Origin: Paraplanobispora siamensis
GTDB lineage: Bacteria > Actinomycetota > Actinomycetes > Streptosporangiales > Streptosporangiaceae
Length of the DNA stretch: 64,000 nucleotides
Direction: 5' to 3'
NCBI RefSeq assembly: GCF_016863175.1
Contig: NZ_BOOJ01000051.1
Location: 96,951-160,950 of the forward strand
The translations under genes and the position numbers were made by a program. A model generated the notes under the pieces. It was not told the origin of the DNA. It ran no database searches and saw only the letters and a list, made by a program, of their open reading frames with translations. Within the stretch, counting starts at the first letter, position 1. Each line of letters opens with the position of its first letter. Shown one piece after another: positions 33,805 to 44,989 of this stretch.

Positions 33805-34579
33805 CACCGCCCCGCGCCGCCCCGGCGTGTTCGACGCGCTGCACCGCATCGGCGCGCTGGCCCGGCACAACCTGATCATCCGGTTGCGTGACCCCGGTCA
33901 GATGATCAGCTACGTCGCCATGCCCATGGTGCTCATGCTGGTGCTCAAGCCCCTGTACGTACGGGCCCTCGACCAGGGCGCCACCCAGATCGCCACCGGG
34001 CTGATGGTGATGTTCTCGGTGTTCGCGATCTCCATGGCGGGCAACGCGATCCTGTCGGAGCGCACCTGGCGCACCTGGGACCGGCTCCGCGTGAGCCGGG
34101 CCCCGGCGTTCGAGCTGCTGATCGGCAAGACGCTGCCGCTGTTCGGGGTGATGATCGCGCAGCAGGTGATCCTGATCGTCTACGGCTGCCTGGCCATCGG
34201 CCTGCCGGTGCCGCCGTCGCCCGCGCTGGTGCTGCTGGCCATCGTGATCTGGGCGTTCACGCTGCTGTCGCTCGGCGCGGCGCTGGCCACGCTGGTGCGC
34301 AGCCACGGCGAGCTCAGCGTGATCACCGACGTGGGCGCGCTCACCCTCAGCTCGCTGGGCGGGGCCCTGGTGCCGCTGAGCATCATGCCCGGCTGGGCGC
34401 AGACGGCCGCGCACGCCTCCCCCGGCTACTACGCACTGGACATGATGCAGGCCGCGGTGCGCGGGGACGTGGCCGGCATCCTGCCGTCCGCCGCCGTACT
34501 GCTGGCGCTGGGCCTGGCGGCGGGCGCCTTCGCCGCCCGCAGGCTGGCGCGCGGCTGGAGCCGTGGCGGGCTGCTGTGA
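33794..34579 (+). CDS. ABC-2 exporter permease subunit
   Basis: 261 aa, six hydrophobic helices, with GNAILSERTWRTWDRLRVSRAPAFELLIGKTLP, the cytoplasmic segment characteristic of ABC-2 (DrrB-like) permeases, and the late LSSLGGALVPLSIMPGW motif. Translationally coupled to the ATPase; the PKS gene starts 29 bp after its stop, indicating one operon. Confidence 0.9.
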   Translation: MLLDTAPRRPGVFDALHRIGALARHNLIIRLRDPGQMISYVAMPMVLMLVLKPLYVRALDQGATQIATGLMVMFSVFAISMAGNAILSERTWRTWDRLRVSRAPAFELLIGKTLPLFGVMIAQQVILIVYGCLAIGLPVPPSPALVLLAIVIWAFTLLSLGAALATLVRSHGELSVITDVGALTLSSLGGALVPLSIMPGWAQTAAHASPGYYALDMMQAAVRGDVAGILPSAAVLLALGLAAGAFAARRLARGWSRGGLL

Positions 34580-34608
34580 CAGCAACCTCAGTGAAGAAGG
34601 GCATGTTG

Positions 34609-37600
34609 ATGGATCAGCACCATTCACCCGGCGACGCCGATATCGCGATCATCGGCATGGCCGGTCGGTTCCCGGGTGCGACCGACATCGAGACGTTCTG
34701 GCGCAACATCAGCACCGGCGTGGAGTCGTTCACTGAGTTCTCCGACGACGACCTGCTGGCCGCGGGAGTGTCGCCGGCGACCTTCCAGCAGCCGAACTAC
34801 GTGCGGATGCGGCCGATCCTGGACGACATCCGCGGCTTCGACGCCGCGTTCTTCGGCTACAACCCGCGCGAGGCCACACTCGCCGACCCGCAGCAGCGCA
34901 TCTTCCTGGAGTGCGTGTGGGAGGTCCTGGAGTCCTCCGGGTACGCCGTCCCCGAGGGCCGGGGCAGCGTGGGCGTGTTCGCCGGGATGAACATCAGCGG
35001 CTACCTGCTGACCCGGCTCATGGCCTTCCAGATGGGCATCGACACCAGCGCCCTCATGATCGGCAACGACAAGGACGCGCTGGCCACGAACGTCGCCTTC
35101 CGCTTCGACCTGGACGGCCCCGCGCTGTCGGTGCAGACGTTCTGCTCGACCTCGCTGGTGGCGGTTCACCTGGCCGGTGAGAGCCTGCGGCGCGGCGAGT
35201 GCCGGATGGCGCTGGCCGGCGGCGTGTCGGTGCGCATCCCCGACCGCACCGGCTACCTGTGGGAGGAGGGCGGCCAGGAGTCGCCCGACGGCCACGTGCG
35301 CACGTTCGACGCCGAGGGCCGGGGCAGCATGTTCGGCGACGGCGCGGCGGTGGTGCTGCTCAAGCGGCTCAAGGACGCCGTGGCCGACCGGGACACCGTG
35401 CACGCCGTGATCCGCGCCTCGGCCGTCAACAACGACGGCGCGATGAAGTTCAGCTATCTGGCGCCGAGCATCGACGGGCAGCGCCGCTGCGTGTCGGCGG
35501 CCCTGGCCCGGGCCGGCGTGAGCCCCGACGACGTCTCCTACGTCGAGGCGCACGGCACCGCCACCGAGGTCGGCGACCCGATGGAGGTGGCCGCGCTGAC
35601 CCGCGCGTTCGGCGCCACGGAGCGCAAGCAGTACTGCGTGCTCGGCTCGATCAAGCCGAACGTGGGCCACCTGGACCGGGCCTCCGGCGTGACCGGCCTG
35701 ATCAAGGTCGTCCAGTCGCTGCGCAACGAGCTGATCCCCGGCACGCTGCACTACCGCTCCCCCAACCCCGAGATCGACTTCGACAACAGCCCCTTCCGCG
35801 TCACCGCCGAGCCCACCCCGTGGCCGCGCACACCGGACAAGCCGCGCATCGCGGGCATCAGCTCGCTGGGCATGGGCGGCACCAACGCGCACGCCATCGT
35901 CACCGAGGCCCCGCTCCCCGCGCCGCGCGGCACGCGCTCGCGCCGCTGGCAGATCCTGCCGGTCTCGGCCCGCTCGCAGGCCGCCGCCGAGCAGTCGTGC
36001 GCGCGGCTGGCCGCCCATCTGGCGAAGTCCCCGGACGACCTGGGCGACGTGGCGTACACGCTGCAGGCCGGGCGGAAGCTGTACGGGCACCGCAGGGTCG
36101 TGATCGCCGACTCGCCGGAGGCCGCGGCGGCCCGGCTGACCGACCCGGCGGCCACGCTGGGACGCGCGGACTCGACCGTCGGGCGCAAGGCCGGCTTCCT
36201 CGTCGCGGGGGTCGGCGAGCAGTACCCCGGCATGGTGGCCGCCCTCTACGCCGAGGAGCCGGCGTTCCGCGCGGACGTGGACGAGTGCCTGGCCCTGCTG
36301 GAGCTGACCGCGCCGGACCAGCTGTCCGACATCTTCGTGCCCGCCCAGCGGACCGGGGACGACGTCAACGCCCTGGCCAGGCTGCTCGGCCGGACCGAGG
36401 CGGGCGCGCCGCGCTCCACCACCGAGTCGCACCTGGTGCAGCCCGCGGTGTTCGTGGCCGAGTACGCGCTGGCGCGGCAGCTCATCCGCTGGGGCGTCGA
36501 GCCCGAGATCATGATCGGCTACAGCCTCGGCGAGTACGTGTGCGCCTGCCTGGCGGGCGTGCTGTCCCTGCAGGACGCGCTGCGGCTGGTGGCCTACCGG
36601 GCCAAGCTCATCACCTCGCAGCCCGAGGGCGCGATGCTGGCGGTGTCGGCCGACGAGCGCCGGCTGGCCGCCGTCCTGGGCCAGGTGTTCACCGAGGAAC
36701 TGGACGTGGCCGTGCGCACCGGCTCGCAGGTCGTGCTCGCCGGGCCCGTCGAGGCGGTCGAACGGGCCGCCGCGCTGCTGCTCGAATCCAAGATCGGGCA
36801 CCGGCGGCTGGAGACCACGCACGCCTTCCACTCCCGGATGCTCGCCCCGCTGGCCGGCGAGCTGACGTCCTGGATCGCCGACAACATCACGCTGAACCCG
36901 CCGCGGCTGCCGTACCTGAGCAACGTGACCGGCGAGCCGGCCACCGCCGAGACCGTGACCGACCCGGGCTACTGGGCCCGCCACATGTGCGAGACCGTCG
37001 AGTTCGGCAAGGGGCTCGGCCACGTGCTCGGGCAGGCCGACCTGGCGCTCGTCGAGATCGGTCCCGGGCAGTCGCTCGGCGCGCTGACCCGCGGGCACCC
37101 CTCCTGCGACCGCAACCAGTGGCCGCTCATCATGACCACGCTCCCCGCCGCCGGCGACACCCAGGACGCCGTCGCCGCGGTGGCGACCGCGGTCGGGAGG
37201 CTGTGGCTGACCGGGGTGCCGGTCGACTGGGCCGCGCTGCACGAGGACGACGACTGGGCGCCCGGCCGGGTGCCGCTGCCGACCTACCCGTTCGAGCGGC
37301 AGGACTACTGGCTGGAGATCGACCAGAGCGCGTTCAGCGGCGGCGGGGCCGCCGCCTACGACGAGAGCGACCCGACCAGCATCGCCAAGGCGTACCCGCG
37401 CCTGCCCGACACCCGCTGGATCCACGCGCCCGTCTGGAAGCAGACCACCGTCCGGCCCGCCCAGGAGGAGGAGGCCGGCCGCTGGCTGGTCTACACCGAC
37501 GAGGGCCGCGCGGCCGAGCTGGCCGCGCCGCTGCTCGCGCACCTCGCCGCGACCGGCGGGGACGTGGTCCTGGTACGGCCCGGCGAGCGGTTCTCCAGCG

Positions 37601-39297
37601 ACGACGACGGCCTGCGGGTGCGTCCCGGCTCGGCCGAGGACGCCCTGGCGGCGCTGCGCGAGCTGGCCGGACGCCGCTGGGAGCCCGAGCGCGTGGTGCA
37701 CCTGTGGTCGGTGCAGGACGCCCCGATCGAGGAGACCCTGCAGCGCGGCCTGTACACGCTGGTCGGCCTGGCCCGCGCGGCCGGCGACATGGGCCTGCCC
37801 GGCTGGCAGCTCGACATCGTCACCCAGGGCGGCCAGCGGGTGCACCCGGGCGACCGCGTCCACGCCGGGCTCGGCACCCTGCTCGGCCCGGCCCGGCTGA
37901 TCCCCGTCGAGTACCCGAAGGTCAGGACCCGCGTCATCGACGTCGACGCCGGGGCGGAGGCCCTGCTCGCCGAGCTGCGCGCCGAACCGTCGGACCAGGT
38001 GGTCGGGCTGCGCGGCGGGCAGCGGTGGATCCCCGACTACGAGGTGCTGGACACCTCCGTGATCGCCGCCAGGCCCCCGGCCGCCCGGGTCGAGAAGGGC
38101 GGCGTCTATCTGGTGACCGGCGGCCTGGGCGGCATCGGCCTGGCCATGGCCGAGCGGCTGGCCGAGCACTACCGGGCGCGGCTGGTGCTGCTGGGACGGA
38201 CGCCGGTCCCGCCGCGCGAGCAGTGGCCCGCGATCCTGGCCTCCGACTCCACCGCCGCCGAGGTGCGCAGGCGGCTGGAGGGGCTGCGCCGCCTGGAGGC
38301 GGCCGGCGCGGAGGTCCTCACCGTCGCCGGGGACGTCTCCAGGCCCGAGGACGCCCGCCGCGCCGTGGCCGCCGCCCTCGAGCGCTTCGGCACGCTGAAC
38401 GGCGTGCTGCACTGCGCCGGCGTGCCCGCCGTCGGGCTCATGCAGTTCAAGACCGTCGCCGACATGGAACGGGTGCTCGCGCCCAAGGTCATGGGCACGC
38501 TCGCGCTGGCCGAGGCGCTGCGCGGCACGCAGGCGGACTTCCTGGCGCTGTACTCCTCCACCACCTCGGCCACCGGCGGCGGCGCCGGCCAGGTGGACTA
38601 CTGCGCCGCCAACGCCTTCCTCGACTCCTTCGCGCTCAGCGACCCCCTGCCCGGCGTGACGGTCACCTCCGTCGACTGGTGCGAGTGGACGTGGAACGGC
38701 TGGACCGAGGGCCTGGAGAACTACGACGAGGGCTCCAAGCAGTACTTCGCCTGGTACCGGGAGAACTTCGGCCTCACCTTCGACCAGGGATGGGAGACCC
38801 TGCTGCGGGCCCTCGCCAGCGGTGAGCGGCACGTCGTGGCCTCCACGCAGGACTTCGCGCCGCTGGTGGCGATGAGCCGCAGGTCCTCGATCGAGAGCCA
38901 CCAGGCGACGGTGAAGAAGATCAGGGACGCGTTCGGCCGGCACCCGCGTCCCGACCTGTCCACCGCGTACGTCGAACCGCAGACCCCGGCCGAGGAGACC
39001 ATCGCCGGGGTGTGGGCGGAGGCCCTGGGCCTGGAGCAGGTCGGCGTGCACGACAACTTCTTCGAGCTGGGCGGCAACTCGCTGCTCGGCATGGAGATCA
39101 TCGCCGAGGTCAGGAAGGCGCTGGAGCTGTCCTACCTGCCGCCGCACATCCTCTACCAGGCGCCCACGATCGCCTCGCTCGCCGAGGCGGCCCAGGCCGG
39201 CCAGGACGCGGACGAGCAGCCGAGCGAGGCCAAAGACCGGCAGCGGTCCCGAATCGCCCAGCGACGCAACATGCTCAGGAGCGGAAGGACGTCATGA
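34609..39297 (+). CDS. Type I PKS module KS-AT-KR-ACP
   Basis: 1562 aa; ATG 34609 is 8 nt after GAAGG (in-frame starts at 34576 and 34603 exist). KS: Cys179 in [28 protein letters not shown]: Ser639 in GYSLGEY and HAFHS (738-742), a malonyl-CoA signature. No DH or ER. KR: GGLGGIG about 1168 and the active SS...YCAAN (about 1314-1334). ACP: Ser1491 in LGGNSL. The module should add an acetate unit reduced to a hydroxyl. It lies downstream of the ABC genes and overlaps the next PKS gene as ATGA. Confidence 0.92.
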   Translation: MDQHHSPGDADIAIIGMAGRFPGATDIETFWRNISTGVESFTEFSDDDLLAAGVSPATFQQPNYVRMRPILDDIRGFDAAFFGYNPREATLADPQQRIFLECVWEVLESSGYAVPEGRGSVGVFAGMNISGYLLTRLMAFQMGIDTSALMIGNDKDALATNVAFRFDLDGPALSVQTFCSTSLVAVHLAGESLRRGECRMALAGGVSVRIPDRTGYLWEEGGQESPDGHVRTFDAEGRGSMFGDGAAVVLLKRLKDAVADRDTVHAVIRASAVNNDGAMKFSYLAPSIDGQRRCVSAALARAGVSPDDVSYVEAHGTATEVGDPMEVAALTRAFGATERKQYCVLGSIKPNVGHLDRASGVTGLIKVVQSLRNELIPGTLHYRSPNPEIDFDNSPFRVTAEPTPWPRTPDKPRIAGISSLGMGGTNAHAIVTEAPLPAPRGTRSRRWQILPVSARSQAAAEQSCARLAAHLAKSPDDLGDVAYTLQAGRKLYGHRRVVIADSPEAAAARLTDPAATLGRADSTVGRKAGFLVAGVGEQYPGMVAALYAEEPAFRADVDECLALLELTAPDQLSDIFVPAQRTGDDVNALARLLGRTEAGAPRSTTESHLVQPAVFVAEYALARQLIRWGVEPEIMIGYSLGEYVCACLAGVLSLQDALRLVAYRAKLITSQPEGAMLAVSADERRLAAVLGQVFTEELDVAVRTGSQVVLAGPVEAVERAAALLLESKIGHRRLETTHAFHSRMLAPLAGELTSWIADNITLNPPRLPYLSNVTGEPATAETVTDPGYWARHMCETVEFGKGLGHVLGQADLALVEIGPGQSLGALTRGHPSCDRNQWPLIMTTLPAAGDTQDAVAAVATAVGRLWLTGVPVDWAALHEDDDWAPGRVPLPTYPFERQDYWLEIDQSAFSGGGAAAYDESDPTSIAKAYPRLPDTRWIHAPVWKQTTVRPAQEEEAGRWLVYTDEGRAAELAAPLLAHLAATGGDVVLVRPGERFSSDDDGLRVRPGSAEDALAALRELAGRRWEPERVVHLWSVQDAPIEETLQRGLYTLVGLARAAGDMGLPGWQLDIVTQGGQRVHPGDRVHAGLGTLLGPARLIPVEYPKVRTRVIDVDAGAEALLAELRAEPSDQVVGLRGGQRWIPDYEVLDTSVIAARPPAARVEKGGVYLVTGGLGGIGLAMAERLAEHYRARLVLLGRTPVPPREQWPAILASDSTAAEVRRRLEGLRRLEAAGAEVLTVAGDVSRPEDARRAVAAALERFGTLNGVLHCAGVPAVGLMQFKTVADMERVLAPKVMGTLALAEALRGTQADFLALYSSTTSATGGGAGQVDYCAANAFLDSFALSDPLPGVTVTSVDWCEWTWNGWTEGLENYDEGSKQYFAWYRENFGLTFDQGWETLLRALASGERHVVASTQDFAPLVAMSRRSSIESHQATVKKIRDAFGRHPRPDLSTAYVEPQTPAEETIAGVWAEALGLEQVGVHDNFFELGGNSLLGMEIIAEVRKALELSYLPPHILYQAPTIASLAEAAQAGQDADEQPSEAKDRQRSRIAQRRNMLRSGRTS

Positions 39298-42200
39298 CCA
39301 CCGGAACCGACTACGACTCTGCGGTCGCGTTGATCGGCATGTCCGGGCGCTTCCCCGGCGCCAGGAACGTGACCGAACTGTGGAGCAACCTGCTCTCGGG
39401 GATCAAGGGCCTGCGCGCCATCACCGAGGAGGAGCTGCGGGAGGCCGGCGTCGACCCGGGCGTCCTCGCCGACCCCCGGTACGTGCGCGTCGGCGGCCCC
39501 CTGCACGACCTCGACCGTTTCGACGCCACCGTGTTCGGGATCAACCCGCGCGAGGCCGAGACCATGGACCCGCAGCACCGGCTGTTCCTGGAGTGCTCGT
39601 GGGAGGCCCTCGAAGGGGCCGGATACTGCCCGACCGACGTGCCCGGCCAGGTCGCCGTCTTCGGCGGGTGCGGCTTCCCCGACTACATCGTGCAGAACCT
39701 CCAGAACCTCGGCTCGCAGCCGGGCGGGATGCTGCTCATGGCCGTGGGCAACGAGCGCGACTCGCTGGCCTCGCTGGTGTCGTACAAGCTGGGGCTGCGC
39801 GGGCCCTCGGTGTCGGTGCAGACGTTCTGCTCGACGTCGCTGGTCGCGGTGCATCTGGCCTGCCAGAGCCTGCTCACCTACGAGTGCGACATCGCGGTGG
39901 CGGGCGGCGCGTTCACCCCGCTCCCCCAGCCGGCGGGCTACCTGTACGAGCAGGGCGGCATCATGTCGCCCGAGGGCCGGGTGCGCAGCTTCGACGCCGA
40001 GGCGGGCGGCACCGTGATGGGCAGCGGGGCCGGGGTCGTGGCGCTCAAGCGCATGACGGACGCGCTCGCGGACGGTGACATCATCCACGCGGTCATCCTG
40101 GGCTCGGCGGCCAACAACGACGGCCGCCTGCGCGCCGGGTACACCGCGCCCGGCGTGGACGGCCAGGCCGAGGTGATCGAGTCGGCGCTCGGCGTGGCCG
40201 GGGTCAAGCCCGACACCGTCGGGTACGTCGAGTGCCACGCCACCGGCACCATGCTGGGCGACTCGATCGAGCTGGCCGCCATGAACCGGGTCTTCTCCCA
40301 GCCGCGCGAGACGCCGTGCGTGCTGGGCTCGCTCAAGCCGAGCCTGGGCCACCTGGACCGGGCCTCCGGCGTGACCGGGCTGATGCGGGCGGCCATGACG
40401 CTCAAGCACGAGCTGCTGCCGGGCACGCCCGGCTACGAGACCCCGAACCCCGCGCTGGCCACCGCGCACGACCGGTTCACGGTGCTGACCGAGGACCGGC
40501 CGTGGACGGCGGGGCCGCACCCGCGGCGAGCCGGGGTCAGCTCGTTCGGGCTGGGCGGCACCAACGCGCACGTGGTCATGGAGGAGGCGCCGCACCGGCC
40601 CTCCCGTCCCGCCCGCCCCGGACCGCACCTGCTGGTGTTCTCGGCCAACGACGACCAGGCGCTGCGTGAGGTGACCGAACGGCTCCACCGCCACCTGGCC
40701 GACGACCGCGGCGACGACCTCGCCGACGTGGCCTTCACGCTCCAGGTCTCCCGCGGCGGCTTCGCTCTGCGCCGCGCCGTCGTCGTCCACGACCGCGACG
40801 ACGCGGTGGCCGCCCTGGACGACCCGTCCCGCTGGATCGACGGGAAAACCCAGCGCCGCAATCCCAAGGTCCGCCTCACCGCCCCCTCGCACGCCCCGGA
40901 AACGTGGTGGAGCGAACTGCACTCCGCGGTCGAGACGCTGCTGCGGCACGCCGCCGCACCCGCCGGTTCGTCCCGCGAGTCGGCGCTCGGCGCGCTCGCC
41001 GACGGGCTGGGGGCCATCGGCGTCCGCGTGGTGCGGGACGACGACGGGCAGGCCGAGGAGGTCGTGGTCGCGCCCGGGGAAGGCGGCACCGCGGCCGAGT
41101 GGCTGCTGGGGGTCGTGGCACGGTTGTGGATGGCCGGCAGCGTGATCGACTGGGCGGCGCTGCACGACGGGCAGGGCCGGCGGGTCGAGCTGCCCACCTA
41201 CCCGTTCCAGCGGCGCAGGTTCTGGGTGAAGGGCAACCCCGCGCAGGCGCAGGCGGCGGCCGGTCAGGGCAAGACGTTCGACCGGTCGCGCTGGACCCAT
41301 CTGCCGGCGTGGAGGCGGCACCCGCTGCCGGTGTCCGATCTGGACGAGCGGCTGCGCGAGGCCGGCCCGTGGCTGGTGTTCGCCGCCGACGACCGCGGCG
41401 AGGCCCTGGTCGACCGGCTCGTCCGGGCCGGCGCCGACGTGACCGCCGTACGCGCCGGCGACCGGTTCGAGCAGGAGGAGACCGGCGACTTCACCGTCCG
41501 CGTGGACAGGGCCGACGACGTGGCGGAGCTGATGTACTCGCTGGTGGCCATGCCGAGGGCGATCGTGCACGCGTTCAGCCTGGCCTCCGCCGAGCAGGAC
41601 CCAGGCGCCGACCCCGTGGCGCACTTCGCCCGGGAGCAGCACCGCGGCTTCTACTCGGCGATGGCGCTCTCCCGCGAGCTGGTCGACAACACCGGGTCCG
41701 CGCCGCGCGCCGAGCTGGTGCTGCTCACCCCGCAGGCGGTCAGCGTGGCGGGCGACGACCTGCGGCACCCCGAGCACGCCACCCTGGCCGCGCTCACCCC
41801 CAGCCTCCAGCAGGAGAACCCGCGGCTGCGCTGCCGCCACGTCGACGTGGACGCCGCCGGCGACGCCGCCGTCCTGGCCGAGCAGGTGCTGGCCGCCGCG
41901 GTCGCCGGGCACGAGGGCCCGGTGGCGGTGCGTGCGGGCGAGACGTGGCTGCGCACGTACGAGCCGTATCCGATCGAGGAGCCGGCCCCGGAGCGGCAGC
42001 AGGTGCGCGACGGTGACACCGTGCTCATCACCGGCGGCCTCGGCGACGTCGGCCTGGTCCTGGCCCGGCACTTCGCCGACGCCTACGGCTGCCGCCTGGT
42101 GCTCACCGCGCGCTCCCCGCTGCCGCCGCGCGAGGAATGGGACACCTATCTGGCCGCGCCCCCGCCCGGCGGCGAGCGCGCGGCCCGGCACATCCGCAAC

Positions 42201-43103
42201 ATCCGCGACCTGGAGAGCCGGGGTGCGACCGTGCTCGCGCTGTCGGCGGACGTGGCCGACGAAGAGCAGATGCGGGCCGTCGTCGCCGCGGCGCTCAAGC
42301 GGTTCGGCGCGATCGACGTGGTGGTGCACGGCGCGGGCGTGCAGGACGGGGCCTACTTCAACTTCGCGCACCTGATGGACCGGCAGCAGTGCGAGGCGCA
42401 CTTCGCGGCCAAGGTGACCGGGTTCCACGTGCTGCAGAAGGTGCTCGGCGAACAGTGCCCGGACCGGCGGATCACCCTGTCGTCGATCGCTTCGGTGCTC
42501 GGCGGGATGACCCTGGGACCGTACGCGTCGGCCAACGCCGCCCTGGACGCCTACGTCCGCGTGGCGCGCACGGCCGGCCGGGGACGCTGGGTCACCGTGG
42601 ACTGGGACACCTGGAACATCGACCCCGACCGTGTGGCCGGCCACAGCGAGGCCGTCGCCGACTACACGATGACCCCGGCCGAGGGCGTGGACGTCCTGGA
42701 GCGGGCGCTGTCGGCGGCCGACCGGGTCGGGCACCTGGTGATCTCCACCGGGTCGCTGGACTCCCGGATCGCGCAGTGGGTCACCGGCGACCTCCACGGT
42801 GGCGACGACGACTTCGACGACCGCGAACGGCATCCGCGCCCGGAGCTGAACAACCCGTACGTGGAGCCGCGCGAGGGCACCGAGGCCACGCTGGCCGACA
42901 TCTGGTCGCGCGTGCTCGGCATCGACCCCATCGGCGCCCTGGACAACTTCTTCGAACTGGGCGGCCACTCGCTGCTGGCGATCGAGCTGACCACCAGGAT
43001 CCGCAGGACGCTCAGCGCGTCGGTGCCGGTGACCGGCCTGCTGGAGTGCCCCACGGTCCGCCAGCTCGCCGAACTGCTCGACGCCCGTGACGAGGAGGAC
43101 TGA
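39294..43103 (+). CDS. AT-less type I PKS module KS-KR-ACP
   Basis: 1269 aa, ATG overlapping the previous stop, GGAAGGA upstream. KS: Cys179 in QTFCSTS, His315 in ECHATGT (normally EAHGTGT), and [10 protein letters not shown]. The KS-AT linker ([21 protein letters not shown]) is present and the post-AT linker ([12 protein letters not shown]) too. Between them only about 140 residues occur, with no GxSxG and no HAFH, where 300 are needed for an AT. KR is intact (GGLGDVG; SS...YASAN about 1078); ACP Ser1226 in LGGHSL. The extender must be loaded in trans; no free AT is in the window. A glycerol-derived ACP-bound extender from the FkbHIJK set is an attractive candidate. Confidence 0.9.
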   Translation: MTTGTDYDSAVALIGMSGRFPGARNVTELWSNLLSGIKGLRAITEEELREAGVDPGVLADPRYVRVGGPLHDLDRFDATVFGINPREAETMDPQHRLFLECSWEALEGAGYCPTDVPGQVAVFGGCGFPDYIVQNLQNLGSQPGGMLLMAVGNERDSLASLVSYKLGLRGPSVSVQTFCSTSLVAVHLACQSLLTYECDIAVAGGAFTPLPQPAGYLYEQGGIMSPEGRVRSFDAEAGGTVMGSGAGVVALKRMTDALADGDIIHAVILGSAANNDGRLRAGYTAPGVDGQAEVIESALGVAGVKPDTVGYVECHATGTMLGDSIELAAMNRVFSQPRETPCVLGSLKPSLGHLDRASGVTGLMRAAMTLKHELLPGTPGYETPNPALATAHDRFTVLTEDRPWTAGPHPRRAGVSSFGLGGTNAHVVMEEAPHRPSRPARPGPHLLVFSANDDQALREVTERLHRHLADDRGDDLADVAFTLQVSRGGFALRRAVVVHDRDDAVAALDDPSRWIDGKTQRRNPKVRLTAPSHAPETWWSELHSAVETLLRHAAAPAGSSRESALGALADGLGAIGVRVVRDDDGQAEEVVVAPGEGGTAAEWLLGVVARLWMAGSVIDWAALHDGQGRRVELPTYPFQRRRFWVKGNPAQAQAAAGQGKTFDRSRWTHLPAWRRHPLPVSDLDERLREAGPWLVFAADDRGEALVDRLVRAGADVTAVRAGDRFEQEETGDFTVRVDRADDVAELMYSLVAMPRAIVHAFSLASAEQDPGADPVAHFAREQHRGFYSAMALSRELVDNTGSAPRAELVLLTPQAVSVAGDDLRHPEHATLAALTPSLQQENPRLRCRHVDVDAAGDAAVLAEQVLAAAVAGHEGPVAVRAGETWLRTYEPYPIEEPAPERQQVRDGDTVLITGGLGDVGLVLARHFADAYGCRLVLTARSPLPPREEWDTYLAAPPPGGERAARHIRNIRDLESRGATVLALSADVADEEQMRAVVAAALKRFGAIDVVVHGAGVQDGAYFNFAHLMDRQQCEAHFAAKVTGFHVLQKVLGEQCPDRRITLSSIASVLGGMTLGPYASANAALDAYVRVARTAGRGRWVTVDWDTWNIDPDRVAGHSEAVADYTMTPAEGVDVLERALSAADRVGHLVISTGSLDSRIAQWVTGDLHGGDDDFDDRERHPRPELNNPYVEPREGTEATLADIWSRVLGIDPIGALDNFFELGGHSLLAIELTTRIRRTLSASVPVTGLLECPTVRQLAELLDARDEED

Positions 43104-43110
43104 GCACCCG

Positions 43111-44271
43111 ATGAAGCAGCCCGAGTACCTGCGGACCGTGCAGGGCTTCGCCCGGCGTGAACTGCTGGGCAAGGACGCGTACTTGGACTCGCTGGCCGAG
43201 GCCCCGCTCCCGCTCTACCGGCGCTTCGCCGACACCGGCCTGGCGAACTGGTGGATGCCCAAGGAGTTCGGCGGCCTCGGCATGGGCCTGGAGGAAGGCG
43301 TCCACATCGCGGCCGAGCTGGCGTACTCGGACGCCGGGGCCGCGTTCACGCTCTTCATCCCCGTGCTGACCACGAGCATGGTCCAGTGGTACGGCGGCGA
43401 GGAGCTCAAGGAGCATTACCTCAAGCCGCTCGTGGCCGGCAACGGGTTCGCCGCGACGCTGGGCAGCGAGCACGCCGCCGGCAGCGAACTGGCCAGGATC
43501 ACCACGACCGCGCGCCGCGAGGGCGAGGCGGTCGTGCTCGACGGCCGCAAGGCGTTCTCCACCAACACCGACTTCGCCGACTTCCTCGTCGTGATCGCGC
43601 GGGCCCAGGACGACCCGTCGGGCTACCTGGCCGTCCTGGTGCCGCGCGACACGCCGGGGATCACCGTGGACAAGCGATGGGACGTGATCGGGCTGCGCTC
43701 GTCGGCCACGTACCAGGTGTCGCTGTCGGAGGTACGGGTGCCCGCGGGGAACGTGCTGCGGGGCAACGGCCTGCGCCTGCTGGAGGTAGGTCTGAACGCC
43801 AGCCGCATCCTCATCGCCGCCACCGCCCTGGGCATCGCCCGGCGCGTGCGGGACGTGTGCATGGAGTACGCCAAGACCAAGTCGGTCAAGGGGGCGCCGC
43901 TGACCGCCAACGCCGTGTTCGCCGCGCGGCTGGGGCAGTTCGAGATGCAGATCGAGGTGATGGCCAACCAGTGCCTGGCGGCGGCGCGGGCCTACGACGA
44001 GATCGCGGCCCGCCCCGACGCGGGCGAGGAGTTCCTGCGCGCGGGCACGCTGAAGCAGGCGCTGACGACGAAGATGTTCTGCGGGCAGACGGGGTGGCAG
44101 ATCGCCTCGGCCGCCTCGGAGATGTTCGGCGGGCTCGGCTACACGCACGACGCGGTCGTCGGCAAGCTGCTGCGTGACATGCGGTACGTCTCGATCGTCG
44201 AGGGCGGCGACGACGTGCTGCGGGACCTGGTGTTCAGTCGGTACGTGGTGCCGGTGTCGAAGAGATCGTGA
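43111..44271 (+). CDS. Acyl-CoA/acyl-ACP dehydrogenase
   Basis: 386 aa; ATG 43111 lies 7 bp after the PKS stop. FAD-dependent ACAD fold: [24 protein letters not shown] (variant of SEPxAGSD), and [11 protein letters not shown] at the position of the catalytic Glu motif (EGTNE in the family). It differs from the FkbI homologue at 46847 in all these motifs. Placed directly after the AT-less module, it could desaturate a carrier-bound chain or oxidise an extender unit. Its 3' end overlaps the convergent PPTase by 38 bp. Confidence 0.85.
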   Translation: MKQPEYLRTVQGFARRELLGKDAYLDSLAEAPLPLYRRFADTGLANWWMPKEFGGLGMGLEEGVHIAAELAYSDAGAAFTLFIPVLTTSMVQWYGGEELKEHYLKPLVAGNGFAATLGSEHAAGSELARITTTARREGEAVVLDGRKAFSTNTDFADFLVVIARAQDDPSGYLAVLVPRDTPGITVDKRWDVIGLRSSATYQVSLSEVRVPAGNVLRGNGLRLLEVGLNASRILIAATALGIARRVRDVCMEYAKTKSVKGAPLTANAVFAARLGQFEMQIEVMANQCLAAARAYDEIAARPDAGEEFLRAGTLKQALTTKMFCGQTGWQIASAASEMFGGLGYTHDAVVGKLLRDMRYVSIVEGGDDVLRDLVFSRYVVPVSKRS

Positions 44272-44989
44272 CCACCGCGGCGGCGTAGCCGGGGGCGACG
44301 TCGAGCCAGCGGACCGGACCGCCGAGGGAGCGCGACCGTTCACAGGTCGCGCTCCCTTCGTGTCCTCCTTCGTGTCCTCCTCCGTGTCCTCCTCCGTGTC
44401 CTCCGTCGTGGACGAGCACGTCGCCGAGCCGGGCCAGGCCGCCGCCGGTGGCCTTGACGAACGCCTCCTTGGCGGTCCACAGGCGGAAGTACCCGGCCAG
44501 GGCGGCGCCGGGGGCGGCGCGCAGGCGGGCCGACTCCTCCGGACGGTAGAAGCGCTCGGCCATGGCCAGGGGGTCGAGGTCGGCGCGGAGGCGTTCGACG
44601 TCCACGCCCACGCGCCACCCCTGGGGGGCGACGGCGATCAGGGCCCACTCCTCGGAGTGCGACAGGTTGAAGTCGGGCGCGGGCCGGCCCCCGCCGAGAT
44701 CGAGGCGGGGGCGGCCCGAGGGGTCCTTCGCGAAGCCGACCCGGTCGGCGGGCACGCCGCAGAGACCGCCCAGCACGGAGCGCAGGGCGGCGTGCGCGAC
44801 GACGTACCGGCGGCGGTCGACGGCGCGGGCGAAGGCGCGCGCCCTGTCCCGTTCGCCCTCGGACAGCCACCCCCACCACACCGCCCGCTCGGCCCGGTCC
44901 AGAGACACCTTCCACACCCGCACCCCGGACGGCCACGACCACGCGTCCCCGGCCCGCGGGTCCGTGGTCGTGGCCGGTTTCACACCCAT
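44234..44989 (-). CDS. Sfp-type phosphopantetheinyl transferase
   Basis: 251 aa, ATG 44989, overlapping the thioesterase stop by 10 bp. Motifs: [26 protein letters not shown] (Mg ligands) and [19 protein letters not shown]. It transfers phosphopantetheine from CoA to the Ser of the carrier domains in this cluster. A His/Gly-rich insert ([12 protein letters not shown]) from 12-bp repeats sits near the C-terminus, which is unusual and might bind metal or be neutral. Confidence 0.92.
   Translation of the reverse strand: MGVKPATTTDPRAGDAWSWPSGVRVWKVSLDRAERAVWWGWLSEGERDRARAFARAVDRRRYVVAHAALRSVLGGLCGVPADRVGFAKDPSGRPRLDLGGGRPAPDFNLSHSEEWALIAVAPQGWRVGVDVERLRADLDPLAMAERFYRPEESARLRAAPGAALAGYFRLWTAKEAFVKATGGGLARLGDVLVHDGGHGGGHGGGHEGGHEGSATCERSRSLGGPVRWLDVAPGYAAAVVTISSTPAPRTD
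44355..44402. repeat. Four 12-bp tandem repeats in the PPTase gene
   Basis: CCTTCGTGTCCT twice and CCTCCGTGTCCT twice, followed by a decayed fifth copy, coding in frame for a Gly-Gly-His-Glu/Gly run near the C-terminus of the PPTase. Confidence 0.85.
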
